The notes under the pieces: model-generated | Database searches by the model: none | What the model saw: only the letters and a program-made list of their open reading frames with translations | Told to the model about the DNA's origin: nothing | Source: Stutzerimonas stutzeri | Lineage (GTDB): Bacteria > Pseudomonadota > Gammaproteobacteria > Pseudomonadales > Pseudomonadaceae | Assembly (NCBI RefSeq): GCF_015291885.1 | Contig: NZ_CP036186.1 | Location: 310,001 to 374,000 of the forward strand | Direction: 5' to 3' | Length of the DNA stretch: 64,000 nucleotides | Translations under genes and position numbers: made by a program | Shown here: positions 38,410 to 47,283 of the stretch, one piece after another | How positions within the stretch are numbered: position 1 is the first letter of the stretch | How the letters are laid out: every line of letters starts with the position of its first letter

Positions 38410-39802
38410 GCCGGTGGTCGCCGGCAGTCTGCGGGCGCGGCTGCTGCGCCGTCTGGCAGTCCTGCTCGCCTTGCTGTTGCTCTTCAGTGGCTGGAGCGCC
38501 TATTGGAACGGCCGCGCCGCCGCCGACACCGCCTACGACCGCACGCTATTGGCCTCGGCCAGAGCGATTGCCGATGGCCTGGTGGCTAACGATGGCAAAT
38601 TGCGCGCGAACGTACCCTACGTGGCGCTGGACACCTTTGCCTACGACAGTGCCGGACGCATCTACTATCAGGTGCTGGATATCGAGGGCCGTCTGGTCAG
38701 CGGATACGATCACCTCCCGGCGCCCGGTGCCGATGTCCCGCGCACCGATGACTACCCGGCGCTGGCGCGCTTCTACGATGGCGAGTTCCAGGGCCAGGGC
38801 GTGCGTCTGGTGAGCCTGCTGCAACCGGTCAGCGAACCGGAGCTCAACGGCATCGCCGAGATCCGCGTGGCAGAGACCCTTGGCGCACGCGAGCGTATGG
38901 CGCGTGGCCTGCTGACCGATACCCTGTGGCGGGTCGGCTTGATGGCGATTGCCGCGCTGGTGCTGGTATGGCTGGCGGTCAGCGCCGCACTGCGGCCGTT
39001 GGGCCGGCTCAGTGAGGCGGTGCAGGAGCGTGCGCCGGATGATCTGCGGCCGCTACCGCTGGTCAGCGTGCAACGTGAATTGAAGCCGCTGGTGGCGGCG
39101 CTCAACGGGTTCACCGAGCGTCTGCGCGGCCAGTTCGAGCGCCAGGCGCGCTTCATCGCCGATGCCTCTCACGAGTTGCGCACGCCGCTGGCGGCCCTGA
39201 AGGCGCGCATCGAACTGGGCCTGCGTGAAGCCGAACCGGCGGCCTGGCGCAGCACCCTGGAAGACGCCGGGCAAAGCACCGACAAGGTCATCCACCTGGC
39301 CAACCAGCTGCTTTCCCTGGCGCGCATCGAAAGCGGCGCACAGTCCATCGCCGAGGGCGGCGCGCAGCGCCTGGACCTCTCGCAGCTGGCCCGCGAGCTG
39401 GGCCTGGCGATGGCGGCGTTGGCCCATAAGCGTGGCGTCGCCCTGGCCTTGGAAGCCGAGGCGCCGGTGTGGATCGACGGCGAGCCGACGCTGATCAGCG
39501 AGCTGCTGAGCAACCTGCTGGACAACGCGTTGGCGCATACATTGAACGGCGGCAATGTGGTGCTGCGGGTGCTCGACGGCGCCGTGCTGGAGGTAGAGGA
39601 CGACGGCCCCGGCATTCCTGCTGCCGAGCATGACCGTGTCTTCGCGCGCTTCTACCGCCGTGACACCGGCGGGCATGGCGCCGGCCTCGGGCTGGCCATC
39701 GTCGGCGAGATCGTCCGCGCCCATCGGGCTGAAATCAGCCTGGATCAGGGCGAGCTCGGTGGCCTTCTGGTGAGGGTGCGTTTCATACCGGTTGAGGAGT
39801 GA
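38402..39802 (+). CDS. tctE: sensor histidine kinase TctE
   Basis: A 466-residue membrane kinase. Two membrane segments (about 17-33 and 178-198) flank a periplasmic 2CSK-type N-terminal domain. A HAMP region, HisKA with FIADASHELRTPLAALK, N-box LSNLLDNALAHTL and G-box DDGPGIP / GAGLGLAIVGEI follow. It senses tricarboxylates and controls TctD. The ATG at 38402 lies within the last codons of tctD. Its 3' end overlaps the convergent cyclase gene by 20 bases. Confidence 0.93.
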   Translation: MAEPVVAGSLRARLLRRLAVLLALLLLFSGWSAYWNGRAAADTAYDRTLLASARAIADGLVANDGKLRANVPYVALDTFAYDSAGRIYYQVLDIEGRLVSGYDHLPAPGADVPRTDDYPALARFYDGEFQGQGVRLVSLLQPVSEPELNGIAEIRVAETLGARERMARGLLTDTLWRVGLMAIAALVLVWLAVSAALRPLGRLSEAVQERAPDDLRPLPLVSVQRELKPLVAALNGFTERLRGQFERQARFIADASHELRTPLAALKARIELGLREAEPAAWRSTLEDAGQSTDKVIHLANQLLSLARIESGAQSIAEGGAQRLDLSQLARELGLAMAALAHKRGVALALEAEAPVWIDGEPTLISELLSNLLDNALAHTLNGGNVVLRVLDGAVLEVEDDGPGIPAAEHDRVFARFYRRDTGGHGAGLGLAIVGEIVRAHRAEISLDQGELGGLLVRVRFIPVEE

Positions 39803-41700
39803 TCGCCTTGACGTATTCGGTAACGCAGTCGGGCGCCAACACCACCCGATTGCGGCCGCCGTTCTTGGCCTGATAGAGGGCCGCATCCGCCGCCGCCAGT
39901 AAGTCGACCGGCGCGACGAGCGCGGGTGTCAGTGTGGCGACGCCGAGGCTGATGGTCAGCGCCACCGGCTGTTCGCCATGCTGCAGCTGCAATTGGGTGA
40001 TTGCGCAGCGAATCGACTCCGCCAGCGCGATGGCCTGCCCGGCGTCGAGCCCTGGCAGCAGGACAACGAACTCTTCACCGCCATAGCGCGCCGCGACATC
40101 GCCGGCGCGCTGGCAATGGGCGGCGAGCATTGCCGCGACCTGGCGCAGGCATTCGTCGCCGAAGGGATGCCCATAGCTGTCGTTGACCCGCTTGAAGTGA
40201 TCGATATCGGCCAGCAGTACCGACAGCGGACTGCCGCTGCGTCTGGCGCGGCGTATCTCCTCGTCCAGCAAACGATCGAAACGCCGACGGTTGGCCAGCT
40301 GGGTCAGTGAGTCGGTGGTACTCAAGCGCAGCAGCTCGGCATTGGCGGCTTCCAGGCCGTGGCGGACCTCTTCCAGCGCACGGGTGCGTTCGTAGACGCG
40401 GGCTTCGAGCACCTCGTTGGCGCGCAGTTGCAGGTCCAGTGCCTCCTGCTTGGCCTGCAGGCGCAGGGCGCGCTCTTCGGCCAGCGACTGCGAGGCCTGC
40501 AAGGCCAACTGCTGTGCGGCGATGCGCCGGTTGCGCTCGACGTTGATGCGTTCGGCGAGCGCCATGGAAAGCAGCACGAATTCGGTGAACATGCCGATCA
40601 GCTGGCCATTGAGCGTCCAGGCATTGAGTGGCAAGGTCCCGTTGAGGGCCAACAGGTTGATGACCGTGAACACCAGCAAGGTGCTCCAGGCGATGCTGAA
40701 CAGGCGCGCAGACGGATTGCCACGCATCCACAGGTTGAGCGTCACGGCCATGGTCAATACGCAGTGCAGCAGCGCGACGCTGTCCATGAACAGGTAGCGC
40801 GCCAGGGTCGGCGCCAGCAGCAGCGTGAGCACCGCAACGCCCCAGTAGCCGGTCAGGCTGATGGACACCGCCCAGACCCAGCCGCCATAGCGCCGTATGC
40901 CGAGAAAGCGCAGGGCGAACAGCATCGGCGTGAAGAAGCACAGCGCCGCGGAAAGGCCATAGAAACGTGCCGACAGCTTGGGGATTTCCGGCCAGAGGAA
41001 CAGCTGGCCAAACCCGGTGATCGTCAGCACGTAGAACACCGCGCTCAGCAGGTACAGCACATAAAGAAAATAGCTGACGTCACGGGTGAATATCAGCAGG
41101 CTGCAGTTGTACAGCACGATCACCAGAATGCCGCCGAAGAACAGGCTGACCAGGGTGACGTCGCGAAGCCTGCTCTCGATCAGCTGCTTCTCGTCGATCA
41201 GCTCCAACGGCAGGGCAAGGGTTTCCCTGGCCTGCACCTGCAGATAGACCACGGCTGGTTCGCCCGCAGGTAGTTCGAGTGGATAGACCAGGTGATGGTC
41301 GGCCAGCGGCCGGCTGCTCAGCGCCACGGCATCGCCGGCCAGCATCGGTTGGCCCCAGCGGTCGCTGTCGGGGTAATGCAGGCGTACCGCAACGCGGTCG
41401 AGCACCGGCCATTTCAGCAGCAGATACCACAGCGTCGCCCGTGTTATGCAGCCGGAGGCGCAGCCAGGCGTCGTCGCGCTGCTTGCCGAGATTGGGTTTG
41501 TTCAACCGTTGCCAGGGCGGATCCGCCGCGGCAATCTCGGTGAAATCCGCGTCCGGCCTTCCCAGCAGGTATTCCACTTCGCCGACCTGCAGCGTCGCCG
41601 ACCCTCGTGTCTGCAGCACTGGCGATGGCTCAGCCGCGATAGCGACCCCGGTCCAGGGCAGCAACGTCAGGCAGGTGATCAACAGCAGTAGGGCGCGCAT
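39783..41700 (-). pseudogene. 7TMR-DISM diguanylate cyclase, interrupted by a frameshift
   Basis: Two frames together make one protein. The first starts near 41700 with a signal peptide (MRALLLLITCLTLLPWTGVA) and a DISM extracellular domain. The second continues with the rest of that domain, seven membrane segments, a coiled coil and a GGDEF domain (ARYGGEEFVVLLP, with I-site RAGD five residues before). The switch is at about 41433-41440: one frame reads LRLHNTGDA and the other TLWYLLLKWPVLDRV. The combined span is 3n+1 bases, so one extra base in the GGG run would explain it; removing it gives NTATLWY. The frame break means either a pseudogene or a sequencing error. No start signal restarts the second frame convincingly. 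Confidence 0.82.
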
Positions 41701-41834
41701 CATGCAAAAGTGCCTCATCGGCGCGGTAATGGCCAGCAAAGTGCCAGCCAACTGACGTCATTAAATGAGCACCGATATGCGCATGATGCCATCGTGATAT
41801 CAGTCTGTCCTGCGCACGCGACAGACTGCAGCGC

Positions 41835-43415
41835 TCACGCGCGCCGTCGCGCCCAGAACTGCTGCACCAGTTCCAGCATGCCGTCGGCCAGATGGGCCAC
41901 GCCAGAGGCGCTGCGCTGACTGTGCAAGCCGGTTGCGACGTGATCTTCCGAGCTGCCGCGAATGCTGACGATACTCTGGGTGATCTCTTCGCTGACCGCG
42001 CTCTGCTGATCGACGGCGGCGGCAATCTGAGTACTCATTGCGCTGATCTCGGTTACCCGACTGTTGATGCCGCTCAACGAATGTTCTGCCTGGTCGGCGT
42101 GACTGACGCTGTGCTGCGCCTGTTCGCGGCTGCGCTGCATGACCTCCACGGCTTGCCGCGCACCGGCCTGCAGTGACCCGATCATGCTCTGGATATCGGT
42201 GGTCGCGCTGGATGTCCGCGATGCCAGCTGGCGCACCTCGTCGGCCACCACGGCGAAGCCGCGGCCCTGATCGCCAGCGCGTGCCGCTTCGATGGCTGCA
42301 TTCAGCGTGAGCAGGTTGGTCTGTTCGGCGATGCCATGAATGACATCGAGTACCCGGCTTATTTCCTGGCTATGGCTCTCGAGCTGGTGAATCACCTCGG
42401 CGGCCTGCTGAATGTCGCCGGCCAGCCGGGTGATGCTGTTGCCGGTCAGGCCGACGATCTCCCGACCGCTGGCTGCTTCGCTGTCGGCCCGGGCCGCGAC
42501 TTCGGCGGTGCGTTGTGCATTGAGTGCGACGTCCTGCACGCTGGCACTCATTTGCTGGATCGCCGTAGCGATCAGGTCGGTTTCCTGCTGCTGGCGTGAG
42601 GCGCTCTGGGTGCTGCCATGCATGGCGCCGAGCAGGTCGCGCGCATGATCGCTGAGCTGCCGGCTGCAGTCGGCGATGCGCCCAACCATGGCTCCGGCTT
42701 CGGTTTCCAGCATCTTCATGGCGAAGGCGATCTCGCCGACTTCGTCCTTGCGGCCGGTGTAGATCAATTGGCCGACCGGATTGTGGCCGACCCGCCGGGC
42801 CTGCTGCGCCAGGCGTGATAGCGGCGCCAGGGACATCGTCACCGCCACGGCAATCGCACCGCCGAGCGCGAGGCCGGCCACCGTTGCTGCCACCGGCGTT
42901 GCAGCGAGCAGGCTGCCGAGGACAACACCGAAAGCCCCGCCGGCAGCGGCAAGCAGCGCCGTGCGCTCGCGTAGACCCAGCGCGCAGCGCAGCGACTTGG
43001 CCACACGACCGCCACGCAGCTGGGCGTAAAGTGCTTCAGCTGCCTGGATCTGCTCAGGCTGCGGGCGAGTGCGCACCGACTGGTATTCCACCACCTTGCC
43101 GTCCCGGCAGACCGGCGTGGCGAAGGCGCTTACCCAATAGTGGTCGCCATTCTTGCAGCGGTTTTTCACCACGCCCATCCACGACTTGTTCGCCTGTAGC
43201 GTCTGCCAAAGATCGGCAAATGCCGCCTCAGGCATATCCGGGTGACGCACCGTGTTGTGGTGCTCACCCAGCAGTTCGTCTTCGGTGAATCCGGAAATCG
43301 CAACGAAATCCGGGTTCGCGTAGGTGATGGTGCCCTGAAGGTCGGTGGTGGACAGAATGTTCGCCGTTTCAGCAACCGTAACTTCACGGCTGCTGACGGG
43401 CAGGTTGAGGCGCAT
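41835..43415 (-). CDS. PAS-containing methyl-accepting chemotaxis protein (Aer-like)
   Basis: A 526-residue energy-taxis-type receptor without a periplasmic domain. It has a PAS domain (residues about 15-115, with [18 protein letters not shown] and [17 protein letters not shown]), paired hydrophobic segments at about 155-190, a HAMP-like region ([20 protein letters not shown]), and the signalling hairpin core [20 protein letters not shown]. The start at 43415 has AAGGAAGA upstream. It ends QQFWARRRA and has no methyltransferase-tethering pentapeptide. Paralogous to the receptor at 44006-45592 along its whole length. Confidence 0.9.
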   Translation of the reverse strand: MRLNLPVSSREVTVAETANILSTTDLQGTITYANPDFVAISGFTEDELLGEHHNTVRHPDMPEAAFADLWQTLQANKSWMGVVKNRCKNGDHYWVSAFATPVCRDGKVVEYQSVRTRPQPEQIQAAEALYAQLRGGRVAKSLRCALGLRERTALLAAAGGAFGVVLGSLLAATPVAATVAGLALGGAIAVAVTMSLAPLSRLAQQARRVGHNPVGQLIYTGRKDEVGEIAFAMKMLETEAGAMVGRIADCSRQLSDHARDLLGAMHGSTQSASRQQQETDLIATAIQQMSASVQDVALNAQRTAEVAARADSEAASGREIVGLTGNSITRLAGDIQQAAEVIHQLESHSQEISRVLDVIHGIAEQTNLLTLNAAIEAARAGDQGRGFAVVADEVRQLASRTSSATTDIQSMIGSLQAGARQAVEVMQRSREQAQHSVSHADQAEHSLSGINSRVTEISAMSTQIAAAVDQQSAVSEEITQSIVSIRGSSEDHVATGLHSQRSASGVAHLADGMLELVQQFWARRRA

Positions 43416-43538
43416 AGACAGATCTTCCTTGGAGAAATGGGTCTGAATACGCAAGGCAATCGGCGGCACCGCTCTATTGGGGCGCTCGCATAGACGCGAC
43501 GACGAATCCGTCTACATCGGGGTACTACGAACTGGCGA

Positions 43539-43703
43539 TCAAGTGTCCTCTTTGCTGCTCGCGTCCGTTTCCAGCTGCTTGAGAAGGTCGATCAGGCGCT
43601 GGCGCAGTTGGCCGAGCTCGCGGGACTTGAACGAGCGGCGGGTGCGTTCCAGCACCTCAATGGTTTCTTCCAGCGCAGTACGCAGGGTTTCTTCGGTCAG
43701 CAT
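43539..43703 (-). CDS. small helical protein, unknown function
   Basis: A 54-residue, strongly helical and charged protein: MLTEETLRTALEETIEVLER... ending LKQLETDASSKEDT. I prefer ATG at 43703 (GAAGAAGAAG upstream), although an ATG six codons earlier is possible. It lies between the two chemoreceptor genes on the same strand, 89 bases after a terminator-like hairpin. No domain recognised. Confidence 0.6.
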   Translation of the reverse strand: MLTEETLRTALEETIEVLERTRRSFKSRELGQLRQRLIDLLKQLETDASSKEDT

Positions 43704-44005
43704 TGCTTCTTCTTCGTGCAATCACATGCAGGTTGAGTGCCGATCTGCGGGCACGCTCATGATGTGCCGGCGTGTTTCGAGCCCAAAAATAAAGGCGCCA
43801 GTCGTGGAGCATCCCTTTGGGATGTCACGGCTGGCGCCTTAGCTATCAGGTCCGATTGTCCTGAGCGGTAAAGCAGCTTTCGCAATTGGCGAAACTGATG
43901 GCATTTTGCCTTCGCCTGCGCGCCGTAACAAGCCCGGGATGCGGCCGATCAGCGGCCAATAAAAGGCCAAGCCGAGCGCACCGTTTCGGGGCGCCGTGGC
44001 CTCAC
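43704..44005. other. 302-base gap between the second chemoreceptor and the small helical gene
   Basis: Apart from the hairpin at 43792-43840 and the conserved GGTCCGATTGTCCTG block at 43849-43863, I see no gene or repeat here. Confidence 0.6.
43792..43840 (-). terminator. terminator-like leader hairpin 1 (related to hairpin 2)
   Basis: AAGGCGCCAG/CTGGCGCCTT is closed by CGTG/CACG and CATCCC-TTT-GGGATG. On the minus strand it is followed by TTTATTTTT. It could end the transcript of the 44006-45592 receptor or act as an attenuator for the genes at 43703 and 43415. Confidence 0.7.
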
Positions 44006-45592
44006 TCAGGTCCGTCTGCGGGTCCAGAATTGCTGGACCAGCATTTCCATGCTGTCTGCCAGCTGGGCAACGCCCGAGGCGCTCTGCCGGCTGCGCAAAC
44101 CGCTCGCCACATGTTGGTCGGAGCCGCCACGAATGCTCACGATGTTCTGGTTGATGTTTTCGCTGACTGCGCTTTGCTGCTCGACCGCCGCGGCGATCTG
44201 AATGCTCATCTCGCTGATCTCGTTGACCCGGCTATTGATGCCCTGCAGGGAGCAAGCTGCTTGCGCGGCCTGCTCGACGCTCTGCATGGCCTGCTCGCGG
44301 CTGCGCTGCATGACGTCCACCGCCTGACGCGCACCACCTTGCAGTGCGCTGATCATGCTGTTGATCTCCTGAGTCGACTGCTGGGTGCGCGAGGCTAGGT
44401 TGCGGACCTCATCGGCGACCACGGCGAAACCGCGGCCCTGTTCCCCGGCGCGCGCGGCTTCGATGGCCGCATTCAGCGCCAGCAGGTTGGTTTGCTCGGC
44501 GATACCGCGAATGACGTCCAGCACCTTGGTGATGTCGTTGCTGTGCGCCTCCAGTTCGTGGATCACGTCGCCAGCACGCTGAATATCCTGAGCCAGCTGG
44601 CCAATGGCGGCACCGGTCCGGTTGACCACCTCGGTGCCGGTCGCCGCTTCGCTGTTGGCACGGCTGGCTGCCTCCGCGGTGCGTTGGGCGTTGTTTGCCA
44701 CTTCCTGCACGCTGGCTGCCATCTGGTTGATCGCCGTTGCGACCTGATCGGTTTCGCTCTGCTGGCGTGCGGCGCTCTGGCTGCTGCTGTCCATGGCGCC
44801 GAGCAGTTCATGGGCGTGCTGGCTGAGCTGACGCGAGGCATCGCCAATGCGGCCGACCATTGCGCCCGCTTCGGTTTCCAGCATTTTCATGGCGAAGGCA
44901 ATCTGGCCGAACTCGTCACGGCGGCCGGCATAGATCAGCTGCCCCACCGGGTTGTCACCCAGCTGGCGGGCCTGTTCGGCGAGGCGCTGCAAGGGTGCCA
45001 GCGTCATATAGGCCAGGCTACTCGCGCTTATTGCTGCCGCTGCCGCAGTGGCCAGCGCAACGACCAAACCAGCACCGCCCAGCAGCGCACCGGCTACCAC
45101 GCAAGGCGCTGCACCCAGCGCTGCGAACAGCGCGACCCGGCTGCGCGCGCTCAACGGCGCGCGACGCAAGGCCGCCGGCGGACGCCTGTCGCGTAACTGA
45201 GCGTAGAGCTTCTCCGCGGCGTCGATCTGTTTCTGCTGGGGCTTGGTTCGGACCGATTGGTACTCGACCACCCGACCATTGCGGCTGATCGGCGTAACGA
45301 ACGCGCTGACCCAGTAATGATCACCGTTCTTGCAGCGGTTTTTCACCATGCCCATCCACGATGTGCCGGCGCGTACGCAGCCCCACAGGTCGCCGAATGC
45401 TTCGGTGGGCATATCCGGATGGCGGACGATGTTGTGGTGCTGACCGATCAGCTCGCTTTCTTCAAAACCGCTGATCTTGATGAAATCCGGATTTACATAG
45501 GTGATGTCACCATTGAGATCCGTGGTGGACAGGATGTTGGCGGTGTCGCTGATGGAAACGTCGCGGCCGGTGACCGGCAGGTTCATGCGCAT
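44006..45592 (-). CDS. PAS-containing methyl-accepting chemotaxis protein (Aer-like), paralog
   Basis: A 528-residue Aer-like receptor with the same design as its neighbour: a PAS domain ([35 protein letters not shown]), a hydrophobic hairpin at about residues 155-195, [20 protein letters not shown], and the core [20 protein letters not shown]. It ends QQFWTRRRT. High similarity along the full length indicates tandem duplication of an ancestral gene. The start is probably 45592; an ATG two codons later (45586) is also possible, and the RBS is weak. Preceded by a hairpin leader. Confidence 0.9.
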   Translation of the reverse strand: MRMNLPVTGRDVSISDTANILSTTDLNGDITYVNPDFIKISGFEESELIGQHHNIVRHPDMPTEAFGDLWGCVRAGTSWMGMVKNRCKNGDHYWVSAFVTPISRNGRVVEYQSVRTKPQQKQIDAAEKLYAQLRDRRPPAALRRAPLSARSRVALFAALGAAPCVVAGALLGGAGLVVALATAAAAAISASSLAYMTLAPLQRLAEQARQLGDNPVGQLIYAGRRDEFGQIAFAMKMLETEAGAMVGRIGDASRQLSQHAHELLGAMDSSSQSAARQQSETDQVATAINQMAASVQEVANNAQRTAEAASRANSEAATGTEVVNRTGAAIGQLAQDIQRAGDVIHELEAHSNDITKVLDVIRGIAEQTNLLALNAAIEAARAGEQGRGFAVVADEVRNLASRTQQSTQEINSMISALQGGARQAVDVMQRSREQAMQSVEQAAQAACSLQGINSRVNEISEMSIQIAAAVEQQSAVSENINQNIVSIRGGSDQHVASGLRSRQSASGVAQLADSMEMLVQQFWTRRRT

Positions 45593-45774
45593 GGTGGTGA
45601 ACTCGTGTGATTCGTATTGCTCTGTTCCGCCACGGACGTCTCGGTCGATGCACGTTCAAGGTGCTTCGCGCGCTTCCTGCGATTTTGTCACCCAGTGGTG
45701 ATCGGTTCCTTGCTTCGGACGGCCCTACGGGTCGTTTTGTATCGGTTTTGCTTCGCCGAAAATGGGCACGAAAA

Positions 45775-45820
45775 AAGCGCCAGCATTGATACATCCCCTG
45801 GATGATCCCTGTTGGCGCTT
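45775..45820 (-). terminator. terminator-like leader hairpin 2, upstream of the 44006-45592 receptor
   Basis: AAGCGCCA pairs with TGGCGCTT, with inner CATCC-CCT-GGATG. On the minus strand it is followed by six T. It lies 180 bases before the receptor start, with no gene upstream on that strand for at least 600 bases, so a leader attenuator is more likely than an ordinary terminator. Confidence 0.7.
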
Positions 45821-45972
45821 CAGTCGGCGGGCCCATGGTCCTGTCCGATCAGCATGTCCCCTCACCTGGAGGCTGATAGCATGTTGATATCACTGCTTGC
45901 GCCATTCAATGCTACTGAAGTCCTACTCCGCTGGTCGGGTTTAATCCAGGGCTGGCCAGGTGCTATCAATCT

Positions 45973-46007
45973 TGTACAGATAATACTTTGTGTATAAGTA
46001 ATGTACA
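45973..46007. promoter_or_regulatory. AT-rich region with paired TGTACA boxes
   Basis: Two palindromic TGTACA boxes (45973-45978 and 46002-46007) lie 29 bases apart. Between them, TATTAT on the minus strand (45985-45980) could be a -10 element for the chemoreceptor leader. The spacing and symmetry suggest a regulator site. Confidence 0.4.
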
Positions 46008-46196
46008 GAAAAATATGCGCTATATCGCGCAACCCTTCTTCCGTCCTCCGGTCCTAGCAATGGGCACAAGCATTGCTGGATCGGCGTGGCGGGGTTCGTA
46101 GGCTGTCCCCAAAGCGGCCGCCTGCTAGACTCAAGTTCCGCGCAGACTCACAAGGGATGCCCGGGAATCCGAAAACAACCAAAAAGGAGTGCATCC

Positions 46197-47162
46197 ATGA
46201 AAGGCAAATCCTTGGCATGGATCTTTACCGCTGCTCTGGCGGGAACCGGCCTGAGCGCAGTGGCACAGGCGCAAGAGAAGTTCGTCACCATCGGCACAGG
46301 CGGCCAGACCGGCGTTTATTACGTTGCCGGGCAATCGATCTGCCGCTTCGTCAATCGCAACGCGGAAAACATCAAGTGCAACGCGCCGGCTAGCGGCGGC
46401 GGCGTGGCTAACGTAAACGGCCTGCGCAGTGGCGAATTCAACTTCGGCATCATGCAGTCCGACCACCAGTACAAGGCAATGGAAGGCGTCACCCCCTTCG
46501 AGAAAGAAGGGAAGATGGACGACATCCGTGCGGTGTTCTCCCTGCAGAGTGAAGTATTCACCGTACTCGCACGCCGCAGCGCCAACATCAAGGGTCTCGA
46601 TGATCTCAAGGGCAAGCGTGTCAACATCGGTAACCCCGGTTCTGGCCAGCGCGATACCCTCGAAGAAATCATGACCGTCAAAGGCTGGGACAAGTCGGTC
46701 TTCTCCCTCGCCGCCGAGTTGAAGCCGGCTGAACAGGCCAGTGCGCTGGGCGACAACAACATCGATGCCATGACCTACTTCGTCGGTCACCCCAATGGCG
46801 CGATCCAGGAAGCGACCACCACCACCGACGCGGTGCTGGTACCGATCACGGGTGCCGAGATCGACAAGCTGCTGGAAGAGAAGAGCTACTACACCAAGGC
46901 CGAGATCCCGGGCGGCCTGTACAAGGGCAACGACAAGCCGACCCAGTCCATCGGTGGCAAGGCGGTACTGTCCACCACCGCCAAGGTCGATGCCGAAGTG
47001 GTCTACCAGCTGGTCAAATCGGTGTTCGAGAACATCGAGCGCTTCCAGCGTCTGCATCCGGCGTTCAAGGATCTGAAGCCGGAAGAGATGATTGAAGTTG
47101 GTCTGAGTGCGCCGCTGCATGAAGGCGCCGAGCGCTACTACAAGGAACGCGGCTGGTTGTAA
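46197..47162 (+). CDS. TAXI-family TRAP transporter periplasmic receptor
   Basis: A 321-residue TAXI receptor. The signal peptide ends near AVAQAQEK. The mature domain has the classic start VTIGTGGQTGVYYVAGQSIC, then APASGGGVANVNGLRSGEF, and GKRVNIGNPGSGQRDTLEEI. TAXI receptors serve TRAP transporters for glutamate-like or other carboxylates. The ATG at 46197 has AAAGGAG upstream; earlier in-frame codons encode no signal peptide. It is followed by a hairpin and the fused permease gene. Confidence 0.92.
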   Translation: MKGKSLAWIFTAALAGTGLSAVAQAQEKFVTIGTGGQTGVYYVAGQSICRFVNRNAENIKCNAPASGGGVANVNGLRSGEFNFGIMQSDHQYKAMEGVTPFEKEGKMDDIRAVFSLQSEVFTVLARRSANIKGLDDLKGKRVNIGNPGSGQRDTLEEIMTVKGWDKSVFSLAAELKPAEQASALGDNNIDAMTYFVGHPNGAIQEATTTTDAVLVPITGAEIDKLLEEKSYYTKAEIPGGLYKGNDKPTQSIGGKAVLSTTAKVDAEVVYQLVKSVFENIERFQRLHPAFKDLKPEEMIEVGLSAPLHEGAERYYKERGWL

Positions 47163-47216
47163 GGCTCGCCAGGGCTGCGTCGCTGGCGCGGCCCTGATCA
47201 TCGCGATGCCTTAGCT

Positions 47217-47249
47217 GAAAACCCGTGCGCCTCATGGCCACGGGTTTTC
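47217..47249 (+). terminator. intercistronic hairpin between TAXI receptor and permease
   Basis: GAAAACCCGTG pairs with CACGGGTTTTC across an 11-base loop, ending in TTTTC. It lies 55 bases after the receptor stop and 35 bases before the permease start. Confidence 0.7.
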
Positions 47250-47283
47250 GCGGTTCCGTTACCTGAAAAACAGGCCTCAATTC

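Larger units (their letters stand above)
45593..46196. other. 604-base divergent intergenic region
   Basis: Between the chemoreceptor and the TAXI receptor genes. It holds terminator-like hairpin 2 (45775-45820), the conserved GGGCCCATGGTCCTG block (45829-45843), and an AT-rich island with two TGTACA boxes (45970-46010). It also contains the start region of the TAXI gene with its RBS. No gene was found in it. Confidence 0.65.
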
